Assembly: GCA_025890175.1 (NCBI GenBank)
Contig: JANPYM010000003.1
Span: 1,523,795 to 1,587,794 of the forward strand
Reading direction: 5' to 3'
DNA: 64,000 bases
From: Ciborinia camelliae
Taxonomy: Eukaryota; Ascomycota; Leotiomycetes; Helotiales; Sclerotiniaceae
The notes under the pieces are model-generated. The model did not search any database. It saw only the letters and a program-made list of their open reading frames with translations, and had not been told where the DNA came from. This document shows positions 35,875-47,231 of the stretch, piece after piece. A program made the position numbers and the translations under genes. The first letter of the stretch is position 1; every line of letters starts with the position of its first letter.

Positions 35875-38800
35875 GACTGCAATTGTTCAACCTCGAGGGC
35901 GTGATATCCTGCTCAGATCCGCAAATATTCCTCCCCTCGACTCAACAACTCGAAAGAGGCTATATCCTTGATGGAATGATCGTCTGCATCGACACACTGA
36001 TTGTCGGTCTGGTCAAGTAAAGGATGGGGGTGAAGTTGTGTATTGTAGAGGATTCAGATGGGAGGTTGTACGATGATGGAATATGTTATGTAACGGAAGC
36101 GAAGTTGAGCTTGCTTGGATGCGCCCTCCGTAGTTATTGGCAAGCCACCAGAAACCGTCGAGCTCTCTTCAAGGTATACGGCAGAAACGCAGAAGGCAGA
36201 TGCGGCTCGTGTTTTTGTGCGATGTTGATGGCGGAGAGAATATATTGGAACCCGGTTGGCTGGTTATTGTCGAGGTTCAGGATAACGAATGAATGGCTGT
36301 TTGTAGATAATCTGCCGAGTTCAAGCTAATGATTCGACCAAAACGGGTTTTTATGTAGTATCACAATTGTTAAAAGTAGGAAGGTGGTTTCGTCAAAGTC
36401 TCTAAGAGGTATTTGAGGTATTTGAATTTCCGATAATGAATTTATAGACTCTTGACAAGAGGAAAGGAGAGGAAAGGTGAGTTGGTTGAGTTGGATGATT
36501 CGAGATGTTGGTGGATTGTGCGAGGAAGTGTAGGTATGGCGTATTGATTGTGAATAAGTATATGTACCTACTACTACCTATCTACCTAGGTACAAGTTTA
36601 ATAATAGGTAAGTTGATATCCGTAGGCAGGTACCTCAAGAGGTAATAATGGGTGAATCGATGAAATAGAAGAAGGTAAACAATGATTTGTAAATAGAATA
36701 ATTTATGTCAATATAGGATCAGGTTAATAAGCTGGAGGTAGTCCACGGAATACTAGGTAGGTAAGAGTAAGAGGAGGAGTAGGAGTAATAATAAAAGGTC
36801 AGGTAATAATAAATAATAGGGACGAGGTCAAGAGATAAGAACCTTTCATGTGTTCCTAATTTGATGAGTCTTATTTCCTTTTCCTATGTATTATTGTCGT
36901 TCAAAGTACCAAAAAACAGTCATTCCCCATTCTCTTTTTGGGTTTTTCATCTTCATGAACCGTGCTCGTGATATTGAATTCCTATTGATGCAGGTGGGGA
37001 GGGGATTGTCTGGCTTGCCTGGCTGGTTTGGCTTGCCTGGCTGGTTTGGCTTGTCTAGCCTACAGTAGTCTGGTTTGGTTTGGTCTGGTCTGGTCTGGTA
37101 GTTTGTTTCGCTTTCCAATTCCCTTTCCTTCCCTTTTTCTTTCCTTTTCCTTTTCCTTTTCCTTATCATTTATTGTATGGATCTATCTATCTATTGGTCA
37201 GATAAGGTACCTTGTAGTAAAGGTATCAATTCTACCTAGTCGGTATCTACTACTACCTACTACTAGGTAATCAATCTTACAACGCTAAAGAACCCTTGAA
37301 AAGCGAGTCACTTCTTCCCTCCTCTTTTGCTCTGGGCCAATTTTGGAGTGAAATGAAGGGAAGGAAATCTTTTAAGGTTAGGGAAGAAGCTTATCGTATC
37401 AACTAAAAGGTTCCTTTCCTTTCCCCTCTCATGCTCATACAGTACAATTACAGTACAGTAACCATGGCATTCAATTCTAATCATGGGAAGAAAAAGAGAT
37501 CTACATCTTCTGTAAGTGTATTAATAATTCTCTCTCTCTCTATAATATTAAATATCATCCTCGATACCTACCTACCTCGATACCACCTTACCTACCTACC
37601 TACCCACCTCTATCAATCTCTTCATATAACATCTACCATTATATAATATCTATTCATAAGCATGCCCCATTCAACAATCAATCTCATCTTTCATCGCCCC
37701 ATCCTCATCCTCATCCCTCTTACCCCCTTTCATGCATCTTGATCAGATGATCGCCCTTTTGCCCTTTTGCCCTTTTCGCCCTGATCCTTATCCTTCACCC
37801 TTATCCTTCACGGTTCACCCTTATCCTCACCCATACCCTTACCCTGACCCTCCTCACCCTTATCCAACCACCGTTCCTTCAAGGATTTCCCCACAAAACG
37901 CCATTCAAGATCCATTGATCTGTCGCGTAACCAAAGAAGGAGAAGTTCGTAACGGTAGATTAGTAGATTATCATGTATATCGGATTACGGAGTACGGAAT
38001 ACGGAACACAGCAAGGTTAAGGTTAATAGACATTCATGCACCGATATCGCACAACTTTCCATCTCCAGCTAAGCTTGCTCGAGTCAATCAATCAACTTCA
38101 TGCATCAATCATCAACACAACATACCTACCTACCTACCTACCTACATACATGTATATAAACAGAATATCAATCAATCGCACAACTTCTCTATATAGCATG
38201 TTACATTCCCATACGAATTGGGAAATTAATTCATACCCTACTAACAACTAAAGACCAAAGACGTGGGAGGAGAACATCAAAAGTTTCCATCCGCAGACAA
38301 AGAATCAAAGGATCTCACCCCCTGTCACGGGGTACATATCGCTGCATGCATGCATGCATACCGGTACTCTCTTGACACCTTTATGGAAAATGCCTCGCGA
38401 AATCATGGATCGACGAGTAAGTACCGTGGACATCTAGTAATACCTACCTACATCCAATAATGAAGTCTACCTAGGTAGGTAGGTAGCCCTGAAGGCGGTC
38501 AAGAAACCCATTTTCCGTTATAACAATGGTAGGTTACATAACATTCATCCATCCATCGCCCTCAACAACGCCCTCACCTTATTCTCCATGCTGTGTTGCG
38601 CTGGCAACAATCTTCCTACCCTCATCTTCTTGGAGACTGATGTGATTTGACCGGTTTCAAAAGATCCCTACCATAAGGTTGTGATAGGGACCGTGTCCGC
38701 ACCTCTTACCCTTACCCCGGATATTAAATTGCGAGGTAGGTAGGTAGGTAGGTAAAGCATAAGAGATGAGATGAAGACGCGAGTGTTTCCAATCCCATGC

Positions 38801-40053
38801 ACACACGCGATCGTGCCTGCTGTGTACGTACATGTGCCGAGTGGGTAGAGTCCTGGATTCGATTGTGCTAGCTTAGCTTTACTCGGAGAATATCATCATC
38901 ATGCTATATCTTTATCGATCATTAATACCCTTTATTCTACATGTGAAGATATCGAATCAAAGTCTTCGATCATCAATCAAATCCATGACGCTTATTTCTC
39001 GACCTGTCATTTTCCTTCTCTCAACCACCCACCCACCTACCTACCTACCTACCCACCTACCTAGTACCTACCCACCATCAGTCTCGGCATCTGATATAAC
39101 CCGTCTATCCCCCTCGATCGGTTCGGCTTCCCAAATCGTCCATGAATTCATACCTAGGTATTATTCATATACCAATATCCGAGTTACGACAGAAAAACAT
39201 ACCTACCAATGGCACATGTGTATGAATATACAAGGCGACCTCACGGATGAACATCCATTTGTTATCAATCCGCGTCCCTCTATCCCAGACTCGGCATCTG
39301 GTCCTGACGATCGATGTACGTGCATCCGTCGACCATCCCAGAATCCATGATCGACTGTTGATGGAAACAATACAGCGGGTGGGCGCGCTGTTTTCTTGTG
39401 GTTGATGTCCCATCCAAGAGTCTGGCTTTCTGCGCAATCATTATTGGAACCTTGGAATGGTCTAGCTTGACTTTTGTTGCTCTTTTGCTTGTTTCTATTT
39501 ATGTTTCGGGTTCTGTTTCTATGTATGTTTCGGGTTCTGTTTCTGTTTCATTCAGAGACCGATCTGTTCTCTCCGGATGATGAATTGATAATTGATTGAT
39601 ACTCGAGCACTTACCTCACCTCACTTACCTCACTCACTTTATCATCTCGAAGAACATTCCATCCACTCAAACACAGCACCATGCATAGGTACCTAGCCAT
39701 AGAAAGAATCCAACGTCGAAAACTAGAAGGTAAAGAAAGGTAAAATACGACTAGCGAAAAAGTGTATTATATCAAAAAGATATTCTATGTGCAAATGAAC
39801 TTTAATGAAGTCCCCTTCCCCTTCCCCTTCCCACCTAGACAATACATTGAATTGACATACTATGATATATTACCCATCCACTGGCAAGCACTCTCTTTCT
39901 CCTCTTTCTCTATAGTATATATAGTATACATAGTATAGTATCTCCAAGAAGGAAATTAGACTTAGAATTCAATAATATCATACCATACCATATCATACCA
40001 TATTATAGCATTTTTATATATATATCCGAGCTTTTGCTGCTGGCTGCCCAGGT

Positions 40054-40148
40054 GCAGTTAACATTGCAGTTAACATTGCAGTTAACATTGCAGTTAACAT
40101 TGCAGTTAACATTGCAGTTAACATTGCAGTTAACATTGCAGTTAACAT
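40054..40148. repeat. 12-bp satellite GCAGTTAACATT, eight copies
   Basis: Eight consecutive, essentially identical GCAGTTAACATT units. The unit contains the palindrome GTTAAC. On the minus strand it reads as an open CNVN peptide repeat, which I treat as a by-product of the repeat. Confidence 0.95.
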
Positions 40149-41234
40149 ATACATACCAGGCAGGGTTTGTTTTGCTTTGATAGAGATACTTTGCTAGAGA
40201 TGCTAGAGATGCTAGAGATACTTTGCTAGAGATGCTAGAGAAACGAGGAAAAAGAAACAAGAAATAAGAAATAGGAAATAGGAAACAAGAAACAAGGAAT
40301 CGGAATAATCCATACAATTTTATATATATACATATCTACTATCCTTGGTGTACCTACTCTACCTAGGTACTCTACAGACAAATATCATTTCCCCCCTACC
40401 TGATATGTATATGTATATGTATATGTATAAATATCAAACCCATAACCCCATCCCATCCCATCTTACTTAACTAACCCACTCAACTAACTCTCCCTCTCAG
40501 GCTCTCACTAACAGGTATACACTAACAGCCAACCCCATCTCCTCTCCTCCCCCCCTTTTCTCCTCGTCCCCCCCTTTTCTCCTCGCCCCCCCAGCCCTTT
40601 TCTCCTCATCCCCCCCTCTCCTCCAGCTCTCCAGCTCTCCTCCCTCCCACCTCTCACCCTCTCACCCTTTTACCCACACACTCACTCAAACAGGCACTCC
40701 TACACGTACAGTCCCGCATATGCAGAGAGAGGAACCCCCAAAGAAATCTACATACATACAAGCATACCACCCAGTAGCATACCACCCAGTAGCATAGCAT
40801 AACATAACACATCACTCACTGTATGAAAAAAACACCCCAAAGCCAAATAAGGAAACAAAAATTCTCCATGTATTTGTTGCATTCTATCCTATCCTATCCT
40901 ATGCTATCCCATCCCATCCCAACATATCCCAACACATCTTCTTGCCAACTACCTACCTACCTACCTACCTACCTACCTACCTAAAGTAAAGACCAACGCC
41001 TCAAAAAAAACACACACATAATATCCCACTCAAAGTGCACCCAAATTCTATCTCCGAGTCGGGTATAGGTATAATTTGCGACGACCTATCACTAAGTGTC
41101 CAGCGAAAAAAACCTCACGTCATGTTCCTTTCGTCGATCCATTTCACCTCGAATGTCCACGTGGGTATGTCATCAAGGACCAGACCAGACCAGACCAGAC
41201 CAGGCCCCATACATATACATCGTTGTCCAAAGTA

Positions 41235-41244
41235 NNNNNNNNNN
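41235..41244. other. Scaffold gap (ten N) next to a C homopolymer
   Basis: Ten N, followed by 18 C and then an A run. This is typical of an unresolved homopolymer; the true length is unknown. Confidence 0.95.
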
Positions 41245-41489
41245 CCCCCCCCCCCCCCCCCAAAAAAAACTCCTCCCATCCAGGTATAATTGCGACTTAT
41301 CGTCAAGCAAAACGTCATGTTGATTCATTTCCATCCCCTTTTCGCCGATGCCAATTTAGATCCTAAACATCTTTGTAATGAGAAAGAAAATAGTAAAAAC
41401 AGTAGATACCCAAATTCCCTTTTAAAATCTCCCCGGGAAATGAAATGAAACTTTTTGTGACAACTAGTGTACTGGATGAAGTTGCATCC

Positions 41490-43247
41490 TTAGTTTTCCA
41501 ATGGGATGTGAACGTTCTTCTCGCCTGCTGGGATAACTTCATCTTCTTTCTCCCCCCTTGAGGTTTGGTAATTCGATAAGGGCTTCCTTAATGATGGAGA
41601 GGGCCTTGTGAATATCCTCCTCGCTGATAACAAGGGGTGGTGCGAGACGGATGATATTCTCGTGGGTTGGTTTGGCCTGGGTTTGTTAGCCGGATTCATA
41701 AGGGGGGCTGACTAGCCAAGAAGAAATAAAAAACTTACAAGTAATCCCTTGCTCTTCAACAACATACACAAATCCCAAGCACTGTGACCACCAGTCTTTG
41801 ACTCATCAATGACAATAGCATTCAACAAACCTTTTCCTCTGACCAACTTAATCATAGGGCTCTTCAAATCCTCTAATCCCTTTCTCAAAACGTTACCCAA
41901 TTTCTCGGCTCTCTCAGTCAATTTCTCTTCTTCCATAATTTCCAAAGCACGGATAGAAACTGCACAACCCAATGGGTTACCTCCGTAAGTTGAACCGTGA
42001 GTTCCAGGTTCAACGGTAAGCATGATTTCCTTTGAACCAAGAACGCAAGAGACTGGGTACATTCCACCGGAAATGGCCTTTCCGAGTGTAACCATATCAG
42101 GCTTAATACCAGACCATTCTGAGCAAAGCATACGTCCAGTTCTACCAATACCGGTTTGGATTTCATCGCAGATGAGGAGAACGTTGTGTTTCTTGCAAAG
42201 AGCATGAACCTTTGACAGGTAATCATCATCTGGGACGACAACACCGGCTTCACCTTGGATTGGTTCGACAATGAAGGCTGCGGTATTCTTTCCATGGGCT
42301 TCGAGAACAATTTCAAGATCGGAAACATTATTGAATCTAATTTGTCTCTTTGTAGTTGGGCATGCCGCACCTACACCTGGAACATATGGGCCATAGTTAT
42401 CGCGGGATTCAGGATCGATGGACATGGAAATAGCGGTCATCTGTTTTGAGAGGATATTGTTAGTTTTATGTATTTCATACCATATCATGATCTGCGCGGA
42501 ATGAATTGATAATAAAAACTTTCGAGCGCAGCGAGCTATGGGGGTTTGGGGGCTTGCCCCCATTAATGAAATCAATTGATTAGAATGACGCTCCGCTGGC
42601 CCTCCGGGGGCCACTGCCGTGGAGGCAGCCTAGAGGACAAAGGGATTCTAATCTTTCTGGAGGGAGGGAGATATGATGGAGGGATAAATGAATGAGAGTC
42701 AACATACAGTTCTTCCGTGAAAGTTCTCCGCAGCAGCAAAGATCAATGCTTGGTCTTGTTCAACGCCCTTTACCTTGTATGCCCACTTTCTTGCAATCTT
42801 AATAGCGGTCTCAACTGCCTCGGCACCAGTATTCATTGGCAAAACCATCTCATATCCAAAGACATCCTTAATCTTCTCGGCCCATTTTGGGAAGACATCA
42901 TTATGGAATGCTCTGCTAGAAAGAGTAAGACGTTGAGCTTGTGCGCAAAGAGCTGCGACAAGTTTTGGATGACAATGACCTTGATTGACGGCAGAGTAAG
43001 CGGACAGAAAATCAATGTAATGTTTTCCCTCTGGATCCCAAACACTGGAACCTGAAGCTTTTGCGAAAACTATTGGAAGAGGATGGTAGTTGTGTGCGGC
43101 GTATTCATGCTCATCGTGAATGGCAGATTCGGATGAAGTTGAATGATACTTTGATTCGGTGGTAGCTGGGGAGAAGGTGGGGGCGGTGGCTTTGAGTGTG
43201 CTACCAACACCACTTGTGGTAGACAGGGAGTTTGCGTGGGGAGCCAT
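41490..43247 (-). CDS. CAR2: Ornithine aminotransferase (PLP enzyme), with a frameshift near the C-terminus
   Basis: Exons on minus are 43247-42708, 42440-41739 and 41676 onward; introns are 267 and 62 nt. Class III aminotransferase features in order: [91 protein letters not shown] and the PLP-lysine segment [14 protein letters not shown], then [12 protein letters not shown]. It transfers the delta-amino group of ornithine to 2-oxoglutarate in arginine catabolism. As read, exon 3 stops at 41539 after a G6 tract (41552-41557), giving 459 residues. The conserved tail [18 protein letters not shown] lies in the next frame and ends at 41490, so one base too many in the G tract is likely. Intron 1 carries the GC-rich module listed separately. 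Confidence 0.95.
42546..42561 (-). repeat. GC-rich hairpin (GGGGGCAAGCCCCC) inside ornithine aminotransferase intron 1
   Basis: In gene orientation TGGGGGCAAGCCCCCA forms a perfect stem. It is followed by AACCCCCATAGCTCGC and the palindromic GAGCGCAGCGAGC-type word (42523-42536 on plus), all far more GC-rich than the flanking intron sequence. Confidence 0.75.
42583..42626 (-). repeat. Intron-borne 44-46 nt GC-rich module, copy 1 (ornithine aminotransferase intron 1)
   Basis: In transcription orientation it begins GCCTCCACGGCAGTGGCCCC and ends GGGCCAGCGGAGCGTCATTC. Two consecutive hairpins can form (CCAC-GGCA-GTGG and GGCCC...GGGCC). On the plus strand it is bracketed by an inverted pair GATTAGAAT (42578-42586) and ATTCTAATC (42645-42653). 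The same module, in the same orientation relative to transcription, occurs in GPI10 intron 1. Confidence 0.85.
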
Positions 43248-44829
43248 GATGTCGATGACGATGACGATGATGATAAAATGGATTGATTTGATAACTATTT
43301 GAAGTTATATTTGTATTTGTATTTGTACTATTTTAATACTGGATTAGAAATTGCGAGGTTGAAAAATACAATTGTTGTATGTAAATTGGAATTGTTGTAG
43401 TAGGGATGTTGAAAGGGAAGACTTGTTTGTATGTAGCTTAAGCATTGGGCACTTACTAAGATTTGTATAGTAATAGTAGATATATAATATCAAAGTCCAC
43501 ACTGCAAAATGAGAGAAGAATATCAAAAGAAACAAGAAATTCACCCTTTTTATATGAAATGGAAGAAAATGACTTCACTTCAAACTCACTAAGCCATTAA
43601 ATGCAGGTATATCCATCTTCTTACCCAGCTGATCTCATTATTGACTAATTGACTAACAGAATCCCTTTAGATATCACCATTTTGCGCATTCATGCTTATA
43701 CCTGCACTTAGGGGAACAAAAGATTCTAAAGGGCATCCGTTGATTTCCGTTGCTCGTCACCTCTTGCTTATAGGGTTCAAATGATTCAAAAGAGGCGGAG
43801 AATTGCGAAGAATCCGAAGATAGTGATAATTTAGTGGATACTCAAGCCTCTGGTCCGCGAGAATTAGAGGGATCAGGATAGATTTATAGCCTATCATTGA
43901 TCCCCAAGTACTCTTAAGCATAATCGTTTGTCTTTTGATTGGTGAGATGAGATGAGAATTTGGTCTTGCATCTTTTGGGTCCCGATATTATTGGAGAGAT
44001 TTCTAACAGGGTGAGGTTTGAATGGTTGAGTTGAGTTGGATTTGATATTGATAGGCATTGAATTATTATTGGAATGGAGGATTGTTAGGATTTGGATCGT
44101 TGTCGTTCGATAGGTATCTGAGGATTCATTTATTGGCAGATATATATACCCGTAGATATATATTCCTACCCGTAGATATATACATTCCCGTATATACTCA
44201 CTCTGTATGTATATTTGTACCTTAGATGTCCACGGGTAGGGAATGTAGTACATAAGGGTTCTAATAAACATGGACTGAGGGCTCACTTGGAAATGCCAAG
44301 AGATGATGATAGAGATTCAGATGCTTCAATTTGATTGATCAATCCCTATCGAATTGATCTGATCTGTTAGACCTGGACCAACCTGGACCTAGATGGGATG
44401 GGATGGGATTTGATAGCTGGTTTGCTGATATTAGTATTATCCATTATCCATGGCCGGGGATTGGTGTGATGAGAAATATGATAGAAGAAATGTCACCACA
44501 CATAGGTAGGGAAATATATCACTGGAGAAGTCTAGGTAAGGTAGGTAAGGTATCGCTGCATCTGCAATTGGAACCACCTCAGGTAAGAATCATATTGAGG
44601 CACTAACCTAAGGCATCACTGAAAATACTCTTCAATCGGGTAAACATCGGCAACCATTCTTCACCCATCAACTCAACACATGGGCCTCTCAAGAAATTAT
44701 ATATATCAATGGAAGTACTCGAGTACAATTGATATAAATATATCGAGACATCCTTTGAACTTCACTCTTCATACAGTCTTTCTCCTCTCTCTTCCCCTCT
44801 CCTCTCATCTCCATGAATAAACCCTCATT
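43248..44829. other. Divergent intergenic region between ornithine aminotransferase and GPI10
   Basis: No supportable gene; it presumably holds both promoters. A direct repeat of CCCGTAGATATATA occurs at about 44149-44182. A pyrimidine-rich leader (44770-44815) precedes the GPI10 start. Confidence 0.5.
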
Positions 44830-47231
44830 ATGTCAAATCCAATCCAAACCTCTACTCCAACAGAGGTAACATCACCTTCACCTCAACCCTCAAACCACAA
44901 ACCCAATACCCTATCCAAAAGTCCAGATATTCAAGAAAATGGTCTACACATACTAGTCAATGAACAAACCGCAAAGGATATCTGGACTTTTCTCCTCGTT
45001 TTCCGTGTCTTCAATTCATTTCTCGTTAAAACTTTCTTTCAACCAGATGAATATTTTCAATCATTAGAACCAGCATGGCAAATGGCTTTTGGGACGGATA
45101 GTGGTGCTTGGCTCACATGGGTATGTATTCCCCCCTTTTCACACTCTCTGTGTGTGTTTTAAGAAGAAGAAAGTAGCCACCACGGCAGTGGTCCCCCGGG
45201 AGGGCCAGCGGAGCGTCATTCCATGGAGGGATATAATAATAGAATGATGGATACTAATAAAATCAAATAGGAATGGCATTATCAATTAAGATCTTCACTA
45301 CATCCAGCTCTATTTGCTGCTGCCTATTATCTAGTCGATAAACCTATGGCTCTTGTGAATTTCTTTCCTCAGTTTCGAGCAGAAGTTTTAGCTGTATTAC
45401 CAAATGTTATACAAGCTATTTTTGCTGCAGGGTGTGATTATTATACTTGGAAAATGGCCGAGAAAATGTATGGATTGGGTAGTAGGATAGGTTATGTTGC
45501 TGTATGTTTATGCCTGAAATGGTTTATGATAATTGGATACTAATATGTAATCAGCTACTTATGAGTGTGTTTAGTCCTTGGAATTGGTTTTGTTCAACCA
45601 GGACTTTCTCAAATTCTTTGGAAACTAGTTTGACAATTACTGCATTGTATTATTGGCCTTGGGATACTGCAATTGATTCAGGAGAAGAAATTAAAAAAGC
45701 ATACAAAGGGGGATCACCTATATCTGTATCAAAAGGTATTTTTGGGACGAACGAATCCGTAAACCAGTAAGTCTTGTCGGTATTTCTAAATAAATGCATA
45801 TATACTGACTCCAACAGTCTTCGATACTCTCTCCTCCTTGCAGGTATTGCTTGTATTCTTAGACCCACCAACCTCTTAATATGGTTCTGTGTCATAATGC
45901 CAATAATCACGTCCCTCATATCAGGAGTAAACGCCCCAAAAACCTCCAAATCACCCATCCCACAAGACTACATCATTCTCATCAGAGAAGCTCTTCTCTG
46001 CGGTTACCTCATCCTCACCATCTCAGCACTCTCAGATCGTCTTTACTTCGGAGAATGGACATTTCCACCCTACCAATGGCTTCACTTTAATATCTCCCAA
46101 AATCTAGCCGTATTTTACGGCAAAAATGATTGGCACTATTTCTTTTCCCAAGGTTTACCACTTTTACTACTCACCTATTTACCATTTACCATTCTCTCGA
46201 TATTCAAAACTTACACGCCAACCACGATACCAAACCCAACATTTACCGCCAATCTTCAAACAATCCTAACTCATCTAATTGCGGTGATGGTATTCACCCT
46301 AAGCACTATCTCCCATAAAGAAGTTCGCTTCATCTATCCACTTCTTCCTATCCTCCTCATCTTAACCGCATCATCAGTAACATCATTCTTCACCAAAGAA
46401 ATCCCTACACCCGCAACCTCTACCACAAAATCAGAATCCAGCATCGAGACAAAAACAACTCACAAACTTCTTCTAACCCTCCTCATCCTCCTCAACATCG
46501 CCCTAGCAGCTTACACAACACTAATCCACCAATCCGCCGTCATATCCGTAACAAACTTCATCCGCCACCGCTACGAAACCGAAATGTTAGACGCGCAAGG
46601 AATCCCACTCCATTCCCCGTCCGCCTACTCATACCTAAAACACTACCCCGCTTCACTCTCCGAAGATTCCCTCCCGTCATTAAACATCGACTATGAAATC
46701 AAAAAGGTAGAAAACTCTCAATATGCCGCTCGTAATTTGGGCACTTCTCAAAACCCAAATTGGGATCCAAATGATGCACAGGAGATGCAACCATTCGTGG
46801 CCTTCTTAATGCCTTGTCATAGTACACCGTGGAGAAGTAGTTTGATTCATAAAGGACTGGGAGCTTGGGCATTGAGCTGCGAACCGCCTATTCATCTACC
46901 CTTTGAAGAGAGAGAGAATTATAGGGATGAAGCGGATCGCTTCTATGATGATCCGCTTAAATTCCTGCGGGAGGAAATTGTTGTTTTCCCCCACGAAGCG
47001 CATGGAGATGAAGTTGGTGATGGCGAGAGGGAAAATTTGAAACAGTGGCCTCGCTACCTAGTAGGCTTTCAAGGAATCGAACCCCATATCCGTGAATTCT
47101 ATGACGGGTTGGCAGAAGGTACGGGTGCGGGGAGAGGAATGAAAATGAAGGAGATTTGGAGGGAGAGGAATACTCATTGGATTGATGATTGGAGACGTAG
47201 TGGGGATGTTGTCGTGTGGGAATTTGTTTAG
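44830..47231 (+). CDS. GPI10: GPI mannosyltransferase 3 (GPI10/PIG-B, GT22 family)
   Basis: Four exons, 44830-45120, 45271-45501, 45555-45766 and 45818-47231, give 715 residues with all junctions in frame (introns 150, 53 and 51 nt). After a Ser/Pro-rich cytosolic N-terminus, [20 protein letters not shown] carries the luminal acidic (H/Q)PDE motif of dolichol-phosphate-mannose-dependent GT22 enzymes. [20 protein letters not shown] and [19 protein letters not shown] follow; the latter is characteristic of the PIG-B/ALG9/ALG12 group. Exon 4 contributes about eight membrane helices and [15 protein letters not shown] hydrophilic C-terminal domain has [13 protein letters not shown]. It adds the third, alpha-1,2-linked mannose to the GPI anchor in the ER lumen. 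ALG9/ALG12/SMP3 are alternatives within the family, but the motif set fits GPI10 best. The neighbouring dolichol kinase feeds the same donor pathway. Confidence 0.92.
45176..45221 (+). repeat. Intron-borne 44-46 nt GC-rich module, copy 2 (GPI10 intron 1)
   Basis: Begins GCCACCACGGCAGTGGTCCC and ends GGGCCAGCGGAGCGTCATTC. Compared with copy 1 it differs by one substitution and two single-base insertions. It sits about 55 nt after the donor of a 150-nt intron, whereas copy 1 sits about 81 nt after its donor. Sequence outside the module is not shared apart from the GTATGT donors. Confidence 0.85.

Larger units (their letters stand above)
35875..41489. other. 5.6 kb microsatellite-rich spacer
   Basis: This spacer lies between the ATG1 promoter side and the 3' end of ornithine aminotransferase. 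It is packed with CTAC/TACC tetramers, TCTGG and GGCTTGCCT units (37010-37100), palindromic TACCTAGGTA words, a 12-mer satellite and a scaffold gap. Plus-strand frames at 36024-36329 and 38901-39350 have no domain. The first few hundred bases contain the ATG1 leader and promoter. Confidence 0.6.

Noticed and set aside
36024..36329. 101-codon plus-strand frame in the ATG1 upstream region
   Set aside because: No domain or homologue recalled; lies where the ATG1 promoter and leader are expected.
40003..40317. CNVN-repeat protein on minus
   Set aside because: Open only because the 12-bp satellite is a multiple of three; flanks look non-coding.
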